Assembly (NCBI GenBank): GCA_002340095.1
Contig: DDKS01000040.1
Coordinates: forward strand, 1 to 64,000
Length of the DNA stretch: 64,000 nt
DNA from: Betaproteobacteria bacterium UBA2592
GTDB lineage: Bacteria > Pseudomonadota > Gammaproteobacteria > Burkholderiales > Rhodocyclaceae
Direction: 5' to 3'
Part shown: positions 34,899-45,588 of the stretch, piece by piece
Numbering within the stretch: position 1 is the stretch's first letter
Layout: each line of letters starts with the position of its first letter
Made by a program: the position numbers and the translations under genes
Notes under the pieces: generated by a model
Databases searched by the model: none
Told to the model about the DNA's origin: nothing
The model's input: the letters and a program-made list of their open reading frames with translations, nothing else

Positions 34899-36257
34899 TC
34901 AGCCCAGCCAGCCCAGGACATGGAGGAACACCAGCAGGATGCCCAGGGGCGCCAGGTAGCGCAGCACCCGGTACCAGAGGTTGAAGCCTGCCTCGGGCAA
35001 CTGCATCTCGTCCATGACCCGGGCCCGGGTCATGGACCAGCCCACGAACAAGGCAATCGCCAGACCGGAGAGGGGCATCATGATGCGACTGGTGAGAAAA
35101 TCCAGCAGCTCGAACAGGTTGAGCCCGAACAAGGTGTACCCGGACCAGTGGTTGAAGGACAGGCAGACCCCCAGGCCCAGCAGCCAGACCCCAAAGCCAG
35201 TGCTCCAGGCGGCCAGGGGGCGACGCAATCCGAGCCGCTCCGTGAGCCAGGCCACGAAGGGTTCCACCAGGGAAATCGCCGAGGTCCAGGCGGCAAAGAG
35301 CACCAGTAAAAAGAAGAAGATGGCGAACAGTTGCCCGCCAGGCATGTGAGTGAAGGCCAGGGGCAAGGTCTGCAGGATCAGTCCGGGGCCCGAAGCCGGC
35401 TCCAGGCCATGGCTGAAGGTGAGGGAGAAGATTGCCAGACCGGCCAGCAGTCCCACCACGGTTCCAGCGAAGGCAATCCAGAGACTGGTCCCGGCGATGC
35501 TGGACTGCCGGTCCAGATAGGAGCCATAGGCCATGATGGCCCCCATGCCCAGGCTCAGGGAAAAGAAGGCATGGCCCACGGCCGCCAGGATCACCGCAGG
35601 CGTCAGGGCCTCGGGCCTGAAATCGAACATGAAGTGCCAGGCCGCCTGCATGTCGCCGGCAATGCCGCCCCACAGAGTCAGCAGCACCAGGATCAGAAAC
35701 AGCCCCGGCATCATGATGCGGTTGGCCCGTTCGATCCCGGCGATCACCCCCCGGGCCACGACTCCCACGGTGAGGGTCAGGAACACCGTATGCCAGAGCA
35801 TCATCTGTCCGGGGCTAGCCAGCAGGGCCTCGAAGCGGCGCGCCGCCGTGGCCGCATCCGCCAGTTCCAGCCCGGACAGGGACAAAAACAGATAGTCGAC
35901 GATCCAGCCGGCCACCACGCTGTAGAAGGACAGGATGAGCAAGGCCCCCACCACACCGATCCAGCCCACCAGAGCCCAGGCGCTGGAAAGGCGGCTCTCC
36001 TCGGCCACGTGCACCATGGCCGACACGGGATTGCCCTTGCCCCGCCGGCCGATCAGGATCTCCGCCATCAACAGGGGCAGGCCGATCAGGAGGACACAGA
36101 GCAGATATACCAGAACGAAGGCGCTGCCCCCTTGGGAACCGGCCATGTAGGGAAATTTCCAGATGTTGCCCAGACCCACCGCCGACCCGATGGTAACGAG
36201 AATGAAGGCCCAGCGGTTACTCCAGGTGGAGCGGGGAGGATTGGCGGTCTGGCTCAT
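34899..36257 (-). CDS. Sodium:neurotransmitter symporter (SNF) family transporter
   Basis: A 452-residue inner-membrane transporter of the LeuT type, importing an amino acid or related compound with sodium. About eleven membrane segments are visible. The first carries the signature GSAVGLGNIWKFPYMAG, and helix 6 region reads FFSLSLGMGAIMAYGSYL. The substrate is unknown; no small MetS-type subunit is found next to it. Its ATG overlaps the stop of the upstream small gene by four bases. Confidence 0.92.
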   Translation of the reverse strand: MSQTANPPRSTWSNRWAFILVTIGSAVGLGNIWKFPYMAGSQGGSAFVLVYLLCVLLIGLPLLMAEILIGRRGKGNPVSAMVHVAEESRLSSAWALVGWIGVVGALLILSFYSVVAGWIVDYLFLSLSGLELADAATAARRFEALLASPGQMMLWHTVFLTLTVGVVARGVIAGIERANRIMMPGLFLILVLLTLWGGIAGDMQAAWHFMFDFRPEALTPAVILAAVGHAFFSLSLGMGAIMAYGSYLDRQSSIAGTSLWIAFAGTVVGLLAGLAIFSLTFSHGLEPASGPGLILQTLPLAFTHMPGGQLFAIFFFLLVLFAAWTSAISLVEPFVAWLTERLGLRRPLAAWSTGFGVWLLGLGVCLSFNHWSGYTLFGLNLFELLDFLTSRIMMPLSGLAIALFVGWSMTRARVMDEMQLPEAGFNLWYRVLRYLAPLGILLVFLHVLGWLG

Positions 36258-36592
36258 GGGCGGGGTCCGTTGCGTTGGGGTTCTTGCTGAGGCTGGCGGG
36301 ACGAGACGGGACGCTGCCGGAGAAAACGGGCCCGCTGGGTGCTTTCCTTCCAGATGCCGGAAACTGCGGCCCCCGCCACGAAGGTGCGCTGCAGATCCCC
36401 GCTCTCCACGGCCTGGAGCAATTGTTCCAGGGCCCGCTGCAGGGCCGCCTGCTCGGCGGTGCGACGGGCCCGGTAAAGACGCATGTTCTGCCGCACCTGC
36501 TCGTTACGGTCCGCATAGCGCACCCTCGGCCTGCCGCGGCTGCGGCCCTGCTCTGGGTCGGGGGTGGAAGGATCCGGGGGCATGTCCGACAT
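36254..36592 (-). CDS. Hypothetical basic protein upstream of the SNF transporter
   Basis: A 112-residue protein rich in Arg, Gln and Pro. Residues about 17-45 (RSRGRPRVRYADRNEQVRQN and onward) start with an AT-hook-like RGRPR and continue as a basic helix, suggesting nucleic acid binding. The tail is disordered. I do not recognise the family. It overlaps the SNF gene by four bases (ATGA) and so is translationally coupled to it. The divergent GNAT gene starts 60 bases away. Confidence 0.65.
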   Translation of the reverse strand: MSDMPPDPSTPDPEQGRSRGRPRVRYADRNEQVRQNMRLYRARRTAEQAALQRALEQLLQAVESGDLQRTFVAGAAVSGIWKESTQRARFLRQRPVSSRQPQQEPQRNGPRP

Positions 36593-36651
36593 CTGGGCTC
36601 CGCTGCGGGGAAATTTTCGATAACGTTATATTAAACCGTAAAATAGGCGCC

Positions 36652-37155
36652 ATGCTGAATTCACCCCGTTTTTTCCTGCGCCCCATGGAGCCGGCAGACC
36701 TGGAACAGGTGCTGGCTATCCAGGCTCAGGCTTATCCCCCCGAGTTACATGAATCGGCCCAGGTTTTCTCCGGCAAGTTGCGGCAATTTCCCGGCTCCAA
36801 CTGGGTGGCGCAAGGGGATGAGGGCCTGCTTGCCTATCTCTTTGCCCAGCCGGCCCTGTACCTGCACCCCCCGTCCCTGAACGACCCCGGCACCCCTGTA
36901 ACTGGAGCCGACGCCCTGCACCTGCACGACATGGCCGTGGCGCCTGCTGCCCGGGGACTGGGCCTGGCCCGCAGCCTGGTGCGGGATTGCCTGGAGTGGG
37001 GACGGCGTCAGGGCCTGCACTGGGCGACCCTGATTGCCGTGGGGGACTCTCCCGCCTTTTGGGCGGGCCAGGGCTTTGCCCCGGGAAATCCCGTCACTCC
37101 CTTGGCCTGCTATGGCCCGAAAGCCTGCTACATGCACCGCTCCCTGCTGGGATAG
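36652..37155 (+). CDS. GNAT-family N-acetyltransferase
   Basis: A 167-residue single GNAT domain. The acetyl-CoA loop region reads [19 protein letters not shown], with the R/Q-x-x-G-x-G/A pattern. The acceptor is unknown. The ATG at 36652 follows an AT-rich region (TTCGAT, 17 bases, TAAAAT) that may be its promoter and contains the palindrome TAACGTTA at 36621-36628. It is 32 bases upstream of ppsR. Confidence 0.85.
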   Translation: MLNSPRFFLRPMEPADLEQVLAIQAQAYPPELHESAQVFSGKLRQFPGSNWVAQGDEGLLAYLFAQPALYLHPPSLNDPGTPVTGADALHLHDMAVAPAARGLGLARSLVRDCLEWGRRQGLHWATLIAVGDSPAFWAGQGFAPGNPVTPLACYGPKACYMHRSLLG

Positions 37156-37187
37156 AATGCCCGGCCAGTCCATTCCTCCCGCTTCCC

Positions 37188-38003
37188 ATGCAAACCCCCT
37201 TTCGCACCGTATTCTTCGTTTCCGACGGTACCGGCATCACCGTCGAGGCACTGGGCCACAGCCTGCTGTCCCAGTTCGAGGCCGTCAAATTCACCCAGAT
37301 CCGGATCCCCTTCGTGGACAACGAGGAAAAGGCCCGGGAGGTGGTGGCCCGGATCAACGCCCGGAGCGAGGCGGACGGCATCCGCCCGATCGTGTTTACC
37401 ACCCTGATCAATCCCCGGATCGCGGAGATCGTGCATCTGGCCGATGCCTTCTCCATTTCCTATTTCGAGACCTTCCTCTCCCCCCTGGAAACCGAACTGG
37501 GGGTGAAGTCGAGCCACACGGTGGGACGGACCCACGGCTCCACCGACAGCTCCGATTACAAGGAACGGATCGAGGCCATCAACTACACCCTGGCCCACGA
37601 CGACGGCATCACCGACCGGGATCTGGAAGAGGCCGACGTGGTGCTGGTGGGTGTCTCCCGTTGCGGCAAGACCCCCACATCCCTGTACCTGGCCATGCAG
37701 TTTGGCCTCAAGGCCGCCAATTTCCCCTTGATCCCCGAGGATTTCGAGCGGGGCAAGCTGCCTGGCACCCTGGAAAAGCATCGCAGCAAGTTGTTTGGCC
37801 TGACCATCCAGCCCGAGCGGCTCGCCCAGATCCGCGAGGAAAGACGTCCCAACAGCCGCTATGCCTCTCTGGCCAACTGCCGCCACGAGGTGGAGGAGGC
37901 CGAGCGGATGATGCGGCGCGAGGGTATCCGCTGGCTCGATTCCTCCACCAAGTCCATCGAGGAAATCGCCACCACGGTGCTGGAGGAACTGAACCTCCGC
38001 TGA
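37188..38003 (+). CDS. ppsR: Phosphoenolpyruvate synthase regulatory protein PpsR
   Basis: A 271-residue DUF299 bifunctional enzyme that inactivates PEP synthase by ADP-dependent phosphorylation and reactivates it by phosphorolysis. Signature N-terminus [21 protein letters not shown]-loop [11 protein letters not shown] near residue 155 and final [10 protein letters not shown]. ppsA itself is not in the window. It is convergent with the RNA methyltransferase gene, three bases apart. Confidence 0.95.
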   Translation: MQTPFRTVFFVSDGTGITVEALGHSLLSQFEAVKFTQIRIPFVDNEEKAREVVARINARSEADGIRPIVFTTLINPRIAEIVHLADAFSISYFETFLSPLETELGVKSSHTVGRTHGSTDSSDYKERIEAINYTLAHDDGITDRDLEEADVVLVGVSRCGKTPTSLYLAMQFGLKAANFPLIPEDFERGKLPGTLEKHRSKLFGLTIQPERLAQIREERRPNSRYASLANCRHEVEEAERMMRREGIRWLDSSTKSIEEIATTVLEELNLR

Positions 38004-38006
38004 GGT

Positions 38007-38786
38007 TCAGCCGCGCCGGCGGCGCAGGGTCTCGAACAGGCAGACGGCCGCCGCCGCGCCCACATTGAGGGACTCCACGGGTCCCGGCATGGGGATGGTG
38101 ATGCGCTGCTGCGCCTGGGCCAGGGTTTCCGGACGCACCCCCTGCCCTTCCGAACCGAACACCCAAGCCACGGGCTCCTGCCAGCTGGCCTGGTACAGGG
38201 AAACCGCCTGATCCAGGCTGGTGGCCAGGGACGTGCCCCGGTAGCCCCGGAGAAAGGCCGGCAGGTCCTGGTTCTCATGAATGTCGAGGACGAAGTGGGC
38301 GCCCTGCCCGGCCCGCAGTACTTTGGGCGACCAGGCACTGACGCAGTCTGGCGCCAGCAGTACCTGGACAAAACCCGCCGCCGCTGCCGTGCGCAGCAAG
38401 GTACCGAGGTTGCCCGGGTCCTGAATGCCGTCCAGGAGCACCGCATCCCGGTCCGAGGCGGGGGCCGCCCCAGGAGCCGGCAAATTCACCAGGGCCAGGA
38501 TGCCGGCGGGGGTTTCGGTATCCGCCAGTTCCGCCAGCATGGCCTCCGGCAGCACCACGACTTCCGCGCTTGGGTGGCGCGTCAACCAGGCCGCTATCTC
38601 ATGGCGCTGTCGCCCCGCCTCTCCCACCAGCACCGTGGGTGGCAAGCCGTAGCGGGCCTCCCAGGCAGTCAACAGGTGCATCCCTTCGAGCAAGGTCTGC
38701 CCTGCCTTGCGGCGTTCCCGGCCGGACCGGGCCAGTCTTTTCCAGGCCTTGAAGGCCGGATTCTCCCGGGAGCTGATCTGCTTCAT
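38007..38786 (-). CDS. SpoU-family (TrmH) RNA 2'-O-methyltransferase
   Basis: A 259-residue SPOUT-fold methyltransferase with an N-terminal substrate-binding domain and the three motifs DGIQDPGNLGTLLRTA, WVFGSEGQGV and IPMPGPVESLNVGAAAAVCL. It methylates a ribose in rRNA or tRNA; the exact site cannot be told. The ATG at 38786 is chosen because the protein begins as usual (MKQISSRENPAFK). It starts two bases before the rnhB stop and belongs to the long lpx operon. Confidence 0.9.
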   Translation of the reverse strand: MKQISSRENPAFKAWKRLARSGRERRKAGQTLLEGMHLLTAWEARYGLPPTVLVGEAGRQRHEIAAWLTRHPSAEVVVLPEAMLAELADTETPAGILALVNLPAPGAAPASDRDAVLLDGIQDPGNLGTLLRTAAAAGFVQVLLAPDCVSAWSPKVLRAGQGAHFVLDIHENQDLPAFLRGYRGTSLATSLDQAVSLYQASWQEPVAWVFGSEGQGVRPETLAQAQQRITIPMPGPVESLNVGAAAAVCLFETLRRRRG

Positions 38787-38788
38787 GG

Positions 38789-39379
38789 TCAGAGCAGGTT
38801 CAACTGGGCCACGGGCGCAAAACTGCGCCGGTGCACGGGACAGGGGCCGTGGGCCTGCAGGGCGGCCAGATGGGCCGGGGTGGGATAGCCCATGTGCCGG
38901 TCGAAGCCATACTGAGGGTATTGCCGGTGCAGTTCCTGCATCCTTGCGTCCCGCACCGTTTTGGCCAGGATCGAGGCCGCCGCGACGGCGGCGACCCGGC
39001 CGTCGCCCCGGACCACCGCCTCCACCGGAATTTCCAGCCTGGGGCAGCGGTTGCCATCCACCACCGCCCGGGCCGGGCGCAGGGAGAGGCCGGCCACGGC
39101 CCGCTGCATGGCCAGGAAGGTGGCCTGGAGGATGTTGAGCCGGTCGATTTCCGCCGGACTGGCCTCGGCCACGCACCAGGCCAGGGCCCGGGCACGGATT
39201 GCCTCGGCCAGCAGATGGCGGCGTTTTTCCGTGAGCTTCTTGGAGTCGTCGAGCCCGGCAATGGGGTCGTCCGGATCGAGGATGACGGCGGCCGCCACCA
39301 CCGGCCCCGCCAGGGGGCCACGGCCCGCCTCGTCGATGCCGCAGACGTCGGCGGGCAGGACCATCAGGCTGGCAGGCAT
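38789..39379 (-). CDS. rnhB: Ribonuclease HII
   Basis: RNase HII cuts RNA in RNA-DNA hybrids and removes single ribonucleotides from DNA. The 196-residue protein has [19 protein letters not shown] with the catalytic Asp-Glu pair, [11 protein letters not shown] and the later Asp in VVDGN. The start may be the ATG at 39379 or the one at 39364, which overlaps the lpxB stop (ATGA). lpxB-rnhB order is widely conserved. Confidence 0.95.
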   Translation of the reverse strand: MPASLMVLPADVCGIDEAGRGPLAGPVVAAAVILDPDDPIAGLDDSKKLTEKRRHLLAEAIRARALAWCVAEASPAEIDRLNILQATFLAMQRAVAGLSLRPARAVVDGNRCPRLEIPVEAVVRGDGRVAAVAAASILAKTVRDARMQELHRQYPQYGFDRHMGYPTPAHLAALQAHGPCPVHRRSFAPVAQLNLL

Positions 39380-40512
39380 GCGATCACGGCGGCAGCCGCC
39401 TTCTCGGCGGTGTTCTGGCGCAGTTGCAGGTGAATGTCGGTGAAGGCTTGTTCCAGGAAGGTGGCAATGCGCTTGTCCCCCTCCAGATTGAGCAGGGCCT
39501 GGGCCAGGTTTTCCGGCGTGGCATCCTCCTGCAGCAGTTCCGGGACCAGGAAGCGGCCCGCCAGCACGTTGGGCAGCCCCACATAGGGCAGATAGCCTTT
39601 GCGCTTCATGATCCGGTAGGAGGTGGGGGCGAGCTTGTAGGTGATGACCATGGGCCGCTTCACCAGCGCCGTCTCCAGGGTGGCCGTGCCGCTCGCCACC
39701 AGCACCACGTCGGCAGCTCCCATGGCATCCTGGGCGTGGCCGAACAGAAGCCGGAAGGGCAGGTTCGCCACCTGGTTGCGGTAGATGGCGGTCTCGAACT
39801 GAAGCCGGGTTTCCCGGGTGGCCAGAGGGACGAGAAACACCGCCCGGGGCTGAATGTCATGGATCAGCCGGGCGGTCTGGACGAAGGTGTCCGCCATGTA
39901 TTCCAGTTCCGACTGGCGGCTGCCAGGCAGGAGGGCGTAGATCGGCGCTTCCTGGGGGAGGTTGAGTTTGGCCCGGACTTCCTTCTTGTCCGTGTGCAGG
40001 GGAATCTGATCCGCCAGGGGATGGCCCACGTAGGTGACAGGGACCCCGACTTTCTCGTACAGGGGCGGCTCCATGGGAAACAGGGCCAGCACCCGGTGCA
40101 CCGCCCGGGCGATCCGGTGAATGCGCTTGCCGCGCCAGGCCCAGATGGAGGGACTGACGTAATGGAGGGTGGTGACGCCCCTCTCTTTCAGGTCGGCCTC
40201 CAGGCCCAGGTTGAAGTCCGGAGCATCGACGCCGACGAAGATGTCGGGTGGATCCTGCAGCAGCCTGGCCTTGAGCTGGCGGCGGATGCCGGCAATCTCC
40301 CGGTAACGCTTGAGCACCTCCACATAGCCCATGACCGCCAGCTTTTCCATGGGCCACCAGGCGTCGAAGCCCAGGGCCGTCATTTTCGGCCCGCCGATGC
40401 CGCAAAAACGGGCATCGGGCAGCCGGACCCTGAGCGCGGCGATCAGGTGGCTGGCAAGCTGGTCTCCCGAAGCCTCGCCCGCCACGATGGCGATGCGGGG
40501 CGAGGCCTTCAT
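39364..40512 (-). CDS. lpxB: Lipid-A-disaccharide synthase
   Basis: LpxB joins lipid X with UDP-2,3-diacylglucosamine to form the lipid A disaccharide at the inner membrane. The 382-residue GT-B enzyme has the signature [37 protein letters not shown] and the GSRQSELE motif. The ATG overlaps the lpxA stop by four bases. Confidence 0.97.
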   Translation of the reverse strand: MKASPRIAIVAGEASGDQLASHLIAALRVRLPDARFCGIGGPKMTALGFDAWWPMEKLAVMGYVEVLKRYREIAGIRRQLKARLLQDPPDIFVGVDAPDFNLGLEADLKERGVTTLHYVSPSIWAWRGKRIHRIARAVHRVLALFPMEPPLYEKVGVPVTYVGHPLADQIPLHTDKKEVRAKLNLPQEAPIYALLPGSRQSELEYMADTFVQTARLIHDIQPRAVFLVPLATRETRLQFETAIYRNQVANLPFRLLFGHAQDAMGAADVVLVASGTATLETALVKRPMVITYKLAPTSYRIMKRKGYLPYVGLPNVLAGRFLVPELLQEDATPENLAQALLNLEGDKRIATFLEQAFTDIHLQLRQNTAEKAAAAVIACLPA

Positions 40513-41288
40513 CGGATGATGCCGCGCCTGGAGATGTTGAGGAAATCCACGAACAACTGCACGTCCGGCTGCTCCCGGGCGGCCTCGACCAGCTTGGCCT
40601 TGGCTTCTTCGAGCATCAGGCCGGACTTGTAGAGGGTCCGGTAGGCCCGCTTCAGGGCGGTGATGGAATCGGCACTGAAACCGCGGCGCTTGAGCCCTTC
40701 GACATTGATGCCGTAGGGGGAGGCCGTGTTCCCGGCGGCCATCAGGTAAGGCGGCACATCCTGAAGCACCACGGTGCCGACGGCGGTCATCACGTGGGCG
40801 CCGATGCGGCAGAACTGGTGCACCCCGGTGTAGCCTCCCAGAATGGCCCAGTCGTCCACATGCACATGACCGGCCAGCTGGGCATTGTTGGCAAAGGTGG
40901 TGTGGTTTCCCACCTGGCAGTCATGGGCGATGTGCACATAGGCCATGATCCAGTTGTCGTTGCCAATGCGGGTGACACCCGCATCCTGGACAGTGCCCAG
41001 ATTGAAGGTGCAGAACTCGCGGATGGTGTTGCGGTCGCCGATCTCCAGGCGGGTGGGTTCGCCGGCGTACTTCTTGTCCTGGGGCACTTCGCCGAGGGAG
41101 GAAAACTGGAAGATGCGGTTTTCCCGGCCGATGCGGGTGTGGCCGTGAATCACCACATGGGGGCCGATCACGGTCTGGTCGCCGATCTCCACATGCTCGC
41201 CGATGATGCTGTAGGCGCCGATCTCGACACCATGGCCGATCCTTGCCCCGGGATGGATCTGGGCCGTGGGGTGAATCCTGGTACTCAC
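40509..41288 (-). CDS. lpxA: UDP-N-acetylglucosamine acyltransferase
   Basis: LpxA carries out the first step of lipid A synthesis, moving a hydroxyacyl chain from ACP to UDP-GlcNAc. The 259-residue left-handed beta-helix protein has hexapeptide repeats ([18 protein letters not shown] and onward), the catalytic His in [10 protein letters not shown] and the family C-terminal domain. The start is a GTG at 41288 that overlaps the fabZ stop (GTGA). A longer reading with extra N-terminal residues would extend well into fabZ and lacks family support. Confidence 0.95.
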   Translation of the reverse strand: MSTRIHPTAQIHPGARIGHGVEIGAYSIIGEHVEIGDQTVIGPHVVIHGHTRIGRENRIFQFSSLGEVPQDKKYAGEPTRLEIGDRNTIREFCTFNLGTVQDAGVTRIGNDNWIMAYVHIAHDCQVGNHTTFANNAQLAGHVHVDDWAILGGYTGVHQFCRIGAHVMTAVGTVVLQDVPPYLMAAGNTASPYGINVEGLKRRGFSADSITALKRAYRTLYKSGLMLEEAKAKLVEAAREQPDVQLFVDFLNISRRGIIR

Positions 41289-41725
41289 TTGGCAATATCC
41301 CGCTTGGCACACATCAGGTTGGCTTCGGCGACGACCTCCCCGTCCACCCGGGCCTCGGCCTTGTATTTCCAGATACCGCGCATCTGGCGCTCGATGCTCA
41401 CATGCAGATGCAACTGGTCCCCGGGCATCACCGGCTTCTTGAAGCGGGCATCGTCGATCCCGACGAAATAGAAAACGGAATCGTCGCTGGGCTTTTCCCC
41501 CATGGTCTTGAAGGAAAGGATACCAGCCGCCTGGGCCAGGGCTTCCATGATCAGCACCCCAGGCATCACCGGATGATGGGGGAAATGCCCCTGAAAGAAG
41601 GGCTCGTTGATGGTGACGTTCTTGTAGGCGTGGATGGATTTGCCCGGCTCCACCGCCACAACCCTATCCACCAGCAGGAAAGGATAACGGTGCGGCAAGT
41701 GTTCCAGAATTTGATGAATATCCAT
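41285..41725 (-). CDS. fabZ: 3-hydroxyacyl-[ACP] dehydratase FabZ
   Basis: FabZ dehydrates beta-hydroxyacyl-ACP in fatty acid elongation and competes with LpxA for the hydroxymyristoyl-ACP pool. The 146-residue hot-dog protein has [13 protein letters not shown], the catalytic His in [20 protein letters not shown] with the Glu. The ATG at 41725 is preferred; a TTG three codons upstream is also possible. It starts five bases after lpxD. Confidence 0.96.
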   Translation of the reverse strand: MDIHQILEHLPHRYPFLLVDRVVAVEPGKSIHAYKNVTINEPFFQGHFPHHPVMPGVLIMEALAQAAGILSFKTMGEKPSDDSVFYFVGIDDARFKKPVMPGDQLHLHVSIERQMRGIWKYKAEARVDGEVVAEANLMCAKRDIAK

Positions 41726-41730
41726 TTTTA

Positions 41731-42777
41731 TCAACTCTTTGTCTCTAGTTCTTCAAGTTTTCTCTCAAGCTCGGCTACCCGCCGGGCCAGGCGGTCCAGA
41801 TGCTTGAGCTGGGCTGCGTTCTGCAGCCACCTGTCGTGGGTATCCAGGGGATACAAGGCGGTGTACTTGCCGCCCCGGGGGATGCTCTTCATGACCATGG
41901 TGCCCGGAGAAATCTCGGTGCCCGGGGCAATCTCCAGATGACCGAGGATCATGGCCGCCCCGCCAATGGCGCAGTGGTGGCCGATCCGGGTGCTTCCGGC
42001 AATGCCGACGCAGCCGGCAATCACCGTGTGGGCACCGATGATGCAGTTGTGTCCGATCTGGATCTGGTTGTCCAGCTTGCAGCCGTCGCCGATCACCGTG
42101 TCTTCCAGGGCACCCCGGTCGATGCTGGTGTTGGCGCCGATTTCCACATCGTTGCCGAGCACCACCCGACCGACCTGGGGAATCTTCAGCCAGCCGTCCG
42201 TGTCCCGGGCAAAGCCGAAACCATCGGCGCCGATCACCGCACCGCTGTGGATGATGGCCCGTTCTCCCACCTGGCAGCCCGGATAGATCACGGCGCCGGG
42301 ATGCACGACGCTGCCGGCGCCGATGCGCACTCCCGCACCGATCACCGCATTGGCGCGGATCTCAACCCCCTCCCCCAGCACCACGCCGGGGCCCACATGG
42401 GCCCCCGGACCCACATGGCAGGACGGGGGGATGGTGGATTCGCACACGGCACCGGGCTGGATGCCGGCCACGGCACGCACCGGAGGGTTGAGCAGGGCCG
42501 CCACCCGGGCGTAATACTGATAGGGCTTGGGCGTCAGGATCGCCGCACCGGGCACCTCCCCTGCCAGTTCGGGGACCAGGATCACTGCGCTGGCACGGGT
42601 TTCGGCCAGGTGCTTGCGATACTTGGGGTTGGCCAGGAAGGTGATCTGCCCGGCCGTGGCCCCCTGCAGGGTGCCCACCTGGGTGATGGGTAGGCTGCCA
42701 TCGCCCCGCAATTCACCGCCCAGGCGGTCCACAATGGCCGCGAGCGTGTAAGTCGCTCCGCTCGCGTCCGAATGCAT
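41731..42777 (-). CDS. lpxD: UDP-3-O-acylglucosamine N-acyltransferase
   Basis: LpxD is the third step of lipid A synthesis, adding the N-linked hydroxyacyl chain. The 348-residue protein has an N-terminal uridine-binding domain ([16 protein letters not shown]), a left-handed beta-helix with hexapeptide repeats, the catalytic His in [12 protein letters not shown] region and a C-terminal helix. The ATG at 42777 overlaps the ompH stop (ATGA). Confidence 0.96.
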   Translation of the reverse strand: MHSDASGATYTLAAIVDRLGGELRGDGSLPITQVGTLQGATAGQITFLANPKYRKHLAETRASAVILVPELAGEVPGAAILTPKPYQYYARVAALLNPPVRAVAGIQPGAVCESTIPPSCHVGPGAHVGPGVVLGEGVEIRANAVIGAGVRIGAGSVVHPGAVIYPGCQVGERAIIHSGAVIGADGFGFARDTDGWLKIPQVGRVVLGNDVEIGANTSIDRGALEDTVIGDGCKLDNQIQIGHNCIIGAHTVIAGCVGIAGSTRIGHHCAIGGAAMILGHLEIAPGTEISPGTMVMKSIPRGGKYTALYPLDTHDRWLQNAAQLKHLDRLARRVAELERKLEELETKS

Positions 42778-43292
42778 CACTTGCCGTCCGAGAGGGCCTT
42801 GACCACCTGGTCGGTGATGTCGAGCCTGGGACTCACCCAGACCACGTCCTGCAGGATCAGGTCGTACTTCTGGCTGTCGGCAATCTGCTTGATGGCACGG
42901 TTGGCCTTCTCGATGATTGCGGCATTGGCTTCGTTCTGGCGCAGGTTCAGGTCCTCGCGGAACTCCCGCTGCTTGCGCTGGAATTCCCGGGACATTTCGG
43001 AAAACTCCCGCTCCTTGCTGCGCCGCTCGGATTCGGACATGGTGACCGAATTCTTTTCCAGATTCTCCTGCATGCCCTGCAACTGCTTGGCCATGCGCTG
43101 CAACTCCTGGTCGCGCTTGGAGAATTCGGCTTCGATTTCCTTGGCAGCCTTGATGGCCGAGGGGGCGTTACGGAAGATACGCTGGGTATCCACGTAACCG
43201 ATCTTCAGTTCAGCCGCCTGGAGCAGCGGGGAGGAGAAAGCGGCAACAGCAGCACAGACGCTGGCGGCAAGAACGGATTGGGTCTTCAACAT
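42777..43292 (-). CDS. skp: OmpH/Skp-family periplasmic chaperone
   Basis: Skp holds unfolded outer-membrane proteins on the way to the Bam complex. The 171-residue protein has a signal peptide (about 1-27, ending PLLQA), the conserved start LKIGYVDTQRIFRNAP and long charged coiled-coil arms, rich in Glu, Gln, Arg and Lys (about 45-130). It lies 12 bases after bamA on the same strand and is followed by lpxD. Confidence 0.95.
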   Translation of the reverse strand: MLKTQSVLAASVCAAVAAFSSPLLQAAELKIGYVDTQRIFRNAPSAIKAAKEIEAEFSKRDQELQRMAKQLQGMQENLEKNSVTMSESERRSKEREFSEMSREFQRKQREFREDLNLRQNEANAAIIEKANRAIKQIADSQKYDLILQDVVWVSPRLDITDQVVKALSDGK

Positions 43293-43304
43293 AGTTCTCC
43301 TGCA

Positions 43305-45584
43305 TCAGAAAGTGGAACCCAGTTGGAACTGGAAGGTTTCGGTGTCATCACCGGGTTTGTCGTTGAGGGGGGCGGCAATGCTGAACTTGAGCGGACCCAC
43401 CGGGGAAACCCAGGCCAGGGAAAGACCGGTGGAAGCCCGGAATTCGTCCGTCTTGATCTTCTGGCCCTTGCCGAAGGTCTGGCCCACATCGAAGAACCAG
43501 CCCAGGCGCAGGGACTTGTCGTAGCCGGGAAGCCCCCAGAGCAGTTCGGCGTTGCCGACGATCTTGCGGTTGCCACCCAGGCGCTGGTCGGGATAACGAG
43601 GATCGACCGGCCCCAGGCTGGCCGTGGCATAACCCCGCACCGAGTTGATGCCACCCACATAATAGTTCTTGTAGAAAGGCAGACCGTCCTGCCCACCGAA
43701 ACCGTCGCCGATGCCCACGTCGCCGTTGAGCATCAGGGTGAAGGTCTTGGACAGGGGAATGAAGCGCTGGTACTGGTAGCTGAGCTTCCAGTACTTGAGA
43801 TCCCCGCCCGGCAGGGCAACCTCCAGGCCCGCCCGCTGATAGACGCCACGGGTGGGCATGATGTAGCTGTCTTTGCCGTCGCTGGTCCAGTTCGCCGTGA
43901 AGGGGATGGTCAGGTTCGATCCACCGTACTTGTTGACGAAATCGATGTAGCGCTGGGGGCTGTCGTCGAAAACCTCGATCTTGGTGTGATCGAGGGTCAG
44001 GCCAACACCGATGGACTCCCGCTCCGAAATGGGGAACCCAAAACGCAGGCCAGCCCCGGTAGAGGTGGTCTTGTAATCGCCCACATCCAGAGTGGTGGGA
44101 TTGACGGTACGGTGATACAAGTCGAATCCCTGGCTGATCCCATCGATGGTGAAGTAAGGATCGGTGTAGGAGAGCGACAGGTTGCGATTGATCTTGCTGG
44201 TATTGAGTCCCAGGGAAAGATGCTTGCCGCTGCCGAAGATGTTGTTCTGGGAAATCGAACCCGACAGCATCACCTTCTCGGATTGTGAGAAACCCGCCCC
44301 CAGCATGACATTGCCGGTGGGTTTTTCCGTGACGTTGATATTGACGTCCACCTGGTCGGCCGTGCCGGGAACGGGTGGCGTCTCGACGGTGACATCGTTG
44401 AAATAGCCGAGCTTGTCCACCCGCTGACGGGACAGGGTGACTTGCTCGGCGTTGTACCACCCCCCCTCCATCTGCCGGATTTCGCGACGGATCACCTCGT
44501 CGCGGGTGCGGGTGTTGCCGGTCACATTCACCCGCCGCACATAGACCCGCTTGCCGGGATCCACGAAGATGGTGAAGGCCACCTGCTTCTTTTCCTTATC
44601 CAGCTCAGGAGAGGCATTGACGTTGGCGAAGGCGTAGCCCAGGTCGCTTAGCCGGTCGGTGATGCGCTTGGTGGTATTGTTCAGCTCCTCCCGGGAGAAG
44701 ACCTGCCCCGGTTTGAGCAGCACGAGCCGGCGGATTTCGTCCTCGGGCAGGATCAGGTTCCCCGCCAGCTGGATGGAGGAAATCTGGTAACGCTCCCCCT
44801 CGGTGATGTTGATGGTGATGTAGATGTCCTGCTTGTCGGGCGTGATGCTGACCTGGGTGGAATCCACCGCGAACTCCAGGTAGCCCCGGTTCATGTAGTG
44901 GGAGCGCAGCTTTTCCAGATCGGCGGAGAGCTTTTGGCGGGAATACTGGTCATTCTTGGTGTACCAGGTCAGCCAGCCCGGGGTGGTGAGCTCGAAGAGT
45001 TCAAGCAGATCCTTTTCCCGGAAGGCCTTGGCGCCCACGATGTTGATGGCCTTGATCCTGGCCGCCTTGCCTTCGTCGATGTTGAAGTTGATGCCGACCC
45101 GGTTGCGCTCCAGGGGCGTGACGGTGGTGGTGATGCGCACGCCGTACTTGCCCTTGGCCAGATACTGGCGCTTCAGTTCCTGTTCGGCCCGGTCGAGCAG
45201 CGCCCGGTCGAAAATCTGGGTTTCCGAAAGGCCCATGTCCTTCATGGCCTTGAGGATCACGTCCTTTTCGAATTCCTTCATGCCGACGAAGTCGATCCTG
45301 GCGATGGCCGGGCGTTCCTGCAGGACCACCACCAGCACGTCGCCCTCGATCTCAACCCGGACGTCCTTGAAGAATCCCGTCGCAAACAGGGCCTTGACGG
45401 CCTGGGAGGCCTTCTCCTCGCTCAGGGTGTCGCCGACCCGCACCGGCAGGTACGAAAATACCGTGCCGGCCTCGGTACGCTGGATTCCCTCGACCCGGAT
45501 GTCCCGGATGGTGAAAGGCTCGAAAGCAAATGCGGAAGCGGAAAACAGGCTTGCCAGCAGAACCGGGCAGATTTTTCTATTCAT
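43305..45584 (-). CDS. bamA: Outer membrane protein assembly factor BamA
   Basis: BamA is the core of the Bam machine that inserts beta-barrels into the outer membrane. The 759-residue protein has a signal peptide (about 1-20, ending ASAFA), five POTRA domains (to about residue 420) and a C-terminal 16-strand barrel ending in Phe (QFQLGSTF), the usual outer-membrane signal. The loop-6 motif reads VRGYATASLGP, matching the conserved VRGF/Y pattern. It lies four bases after rseP. Confidence 0.97.
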   Translation of the reverse strand: MNRKICPVLLASLFSASAFAFEPFTIRDIRVEGIQRTEAGTVFSYLPVRVGDTLSEEKASQAVKALFATGFFKDVRVEIEGDVLVVVLQERPAIARIDFVGMKEFEKDVILKAMKDMGLSETQIFDRALLDRAEQELKRQYLAKGKYGVRITTTVTPLERNRVGINFNIDEGKAARIKAINIVGAKAFREKDLLELFELTTPGWLTWYTKNDQYSRQKLSADLEKLRSHYMNRGYLEFAVDSTQVSITPDKQDIYITINITEGERYQISSIQLAGNLILPEDEIRRLVLLKPGQVFSREELNNTTKRITDRLSDLGYAFANVNASPELDKEKKQVAFTIFVDPGKRVYVRRVNVTGNTRTRDEVIRREIRQMEGGWYNAEQVTLSRQRVDKLGYFNDVTVETPPVPGTADQVDVNINVTEKPTGNVMLGAGFSQSEKVMLSGSISQNNIFGSGKHLSLGLNTSKINRNLSLSYTDPYFTIDGISQGFDLYHRTVNPTTLDVGDYKTTSTGAGLRFGFPISERESIGVGLTLDHTKIEVFDDSPQRYIDFVNKYGGSNLTIPFTANWTSDGKDSYIMPTRGVYQRAGLEVALPGGDLKYWKLSYQYQRFIPLSKTFTLMLNGDVGIGDGFGGQDGLPFYKNYYVGGINSVRGYATASLGPVDPRYPDQRLGGNRKIVGNAELLWGLPGYDKSLRLGWFFDVGQTFGKGQKIKTDEFRASTGLSLAWVSPVGPLKFSIAAPLNDKPGDDTETFQFQLGSTF

Positions 45585-45588
45585 TCAC

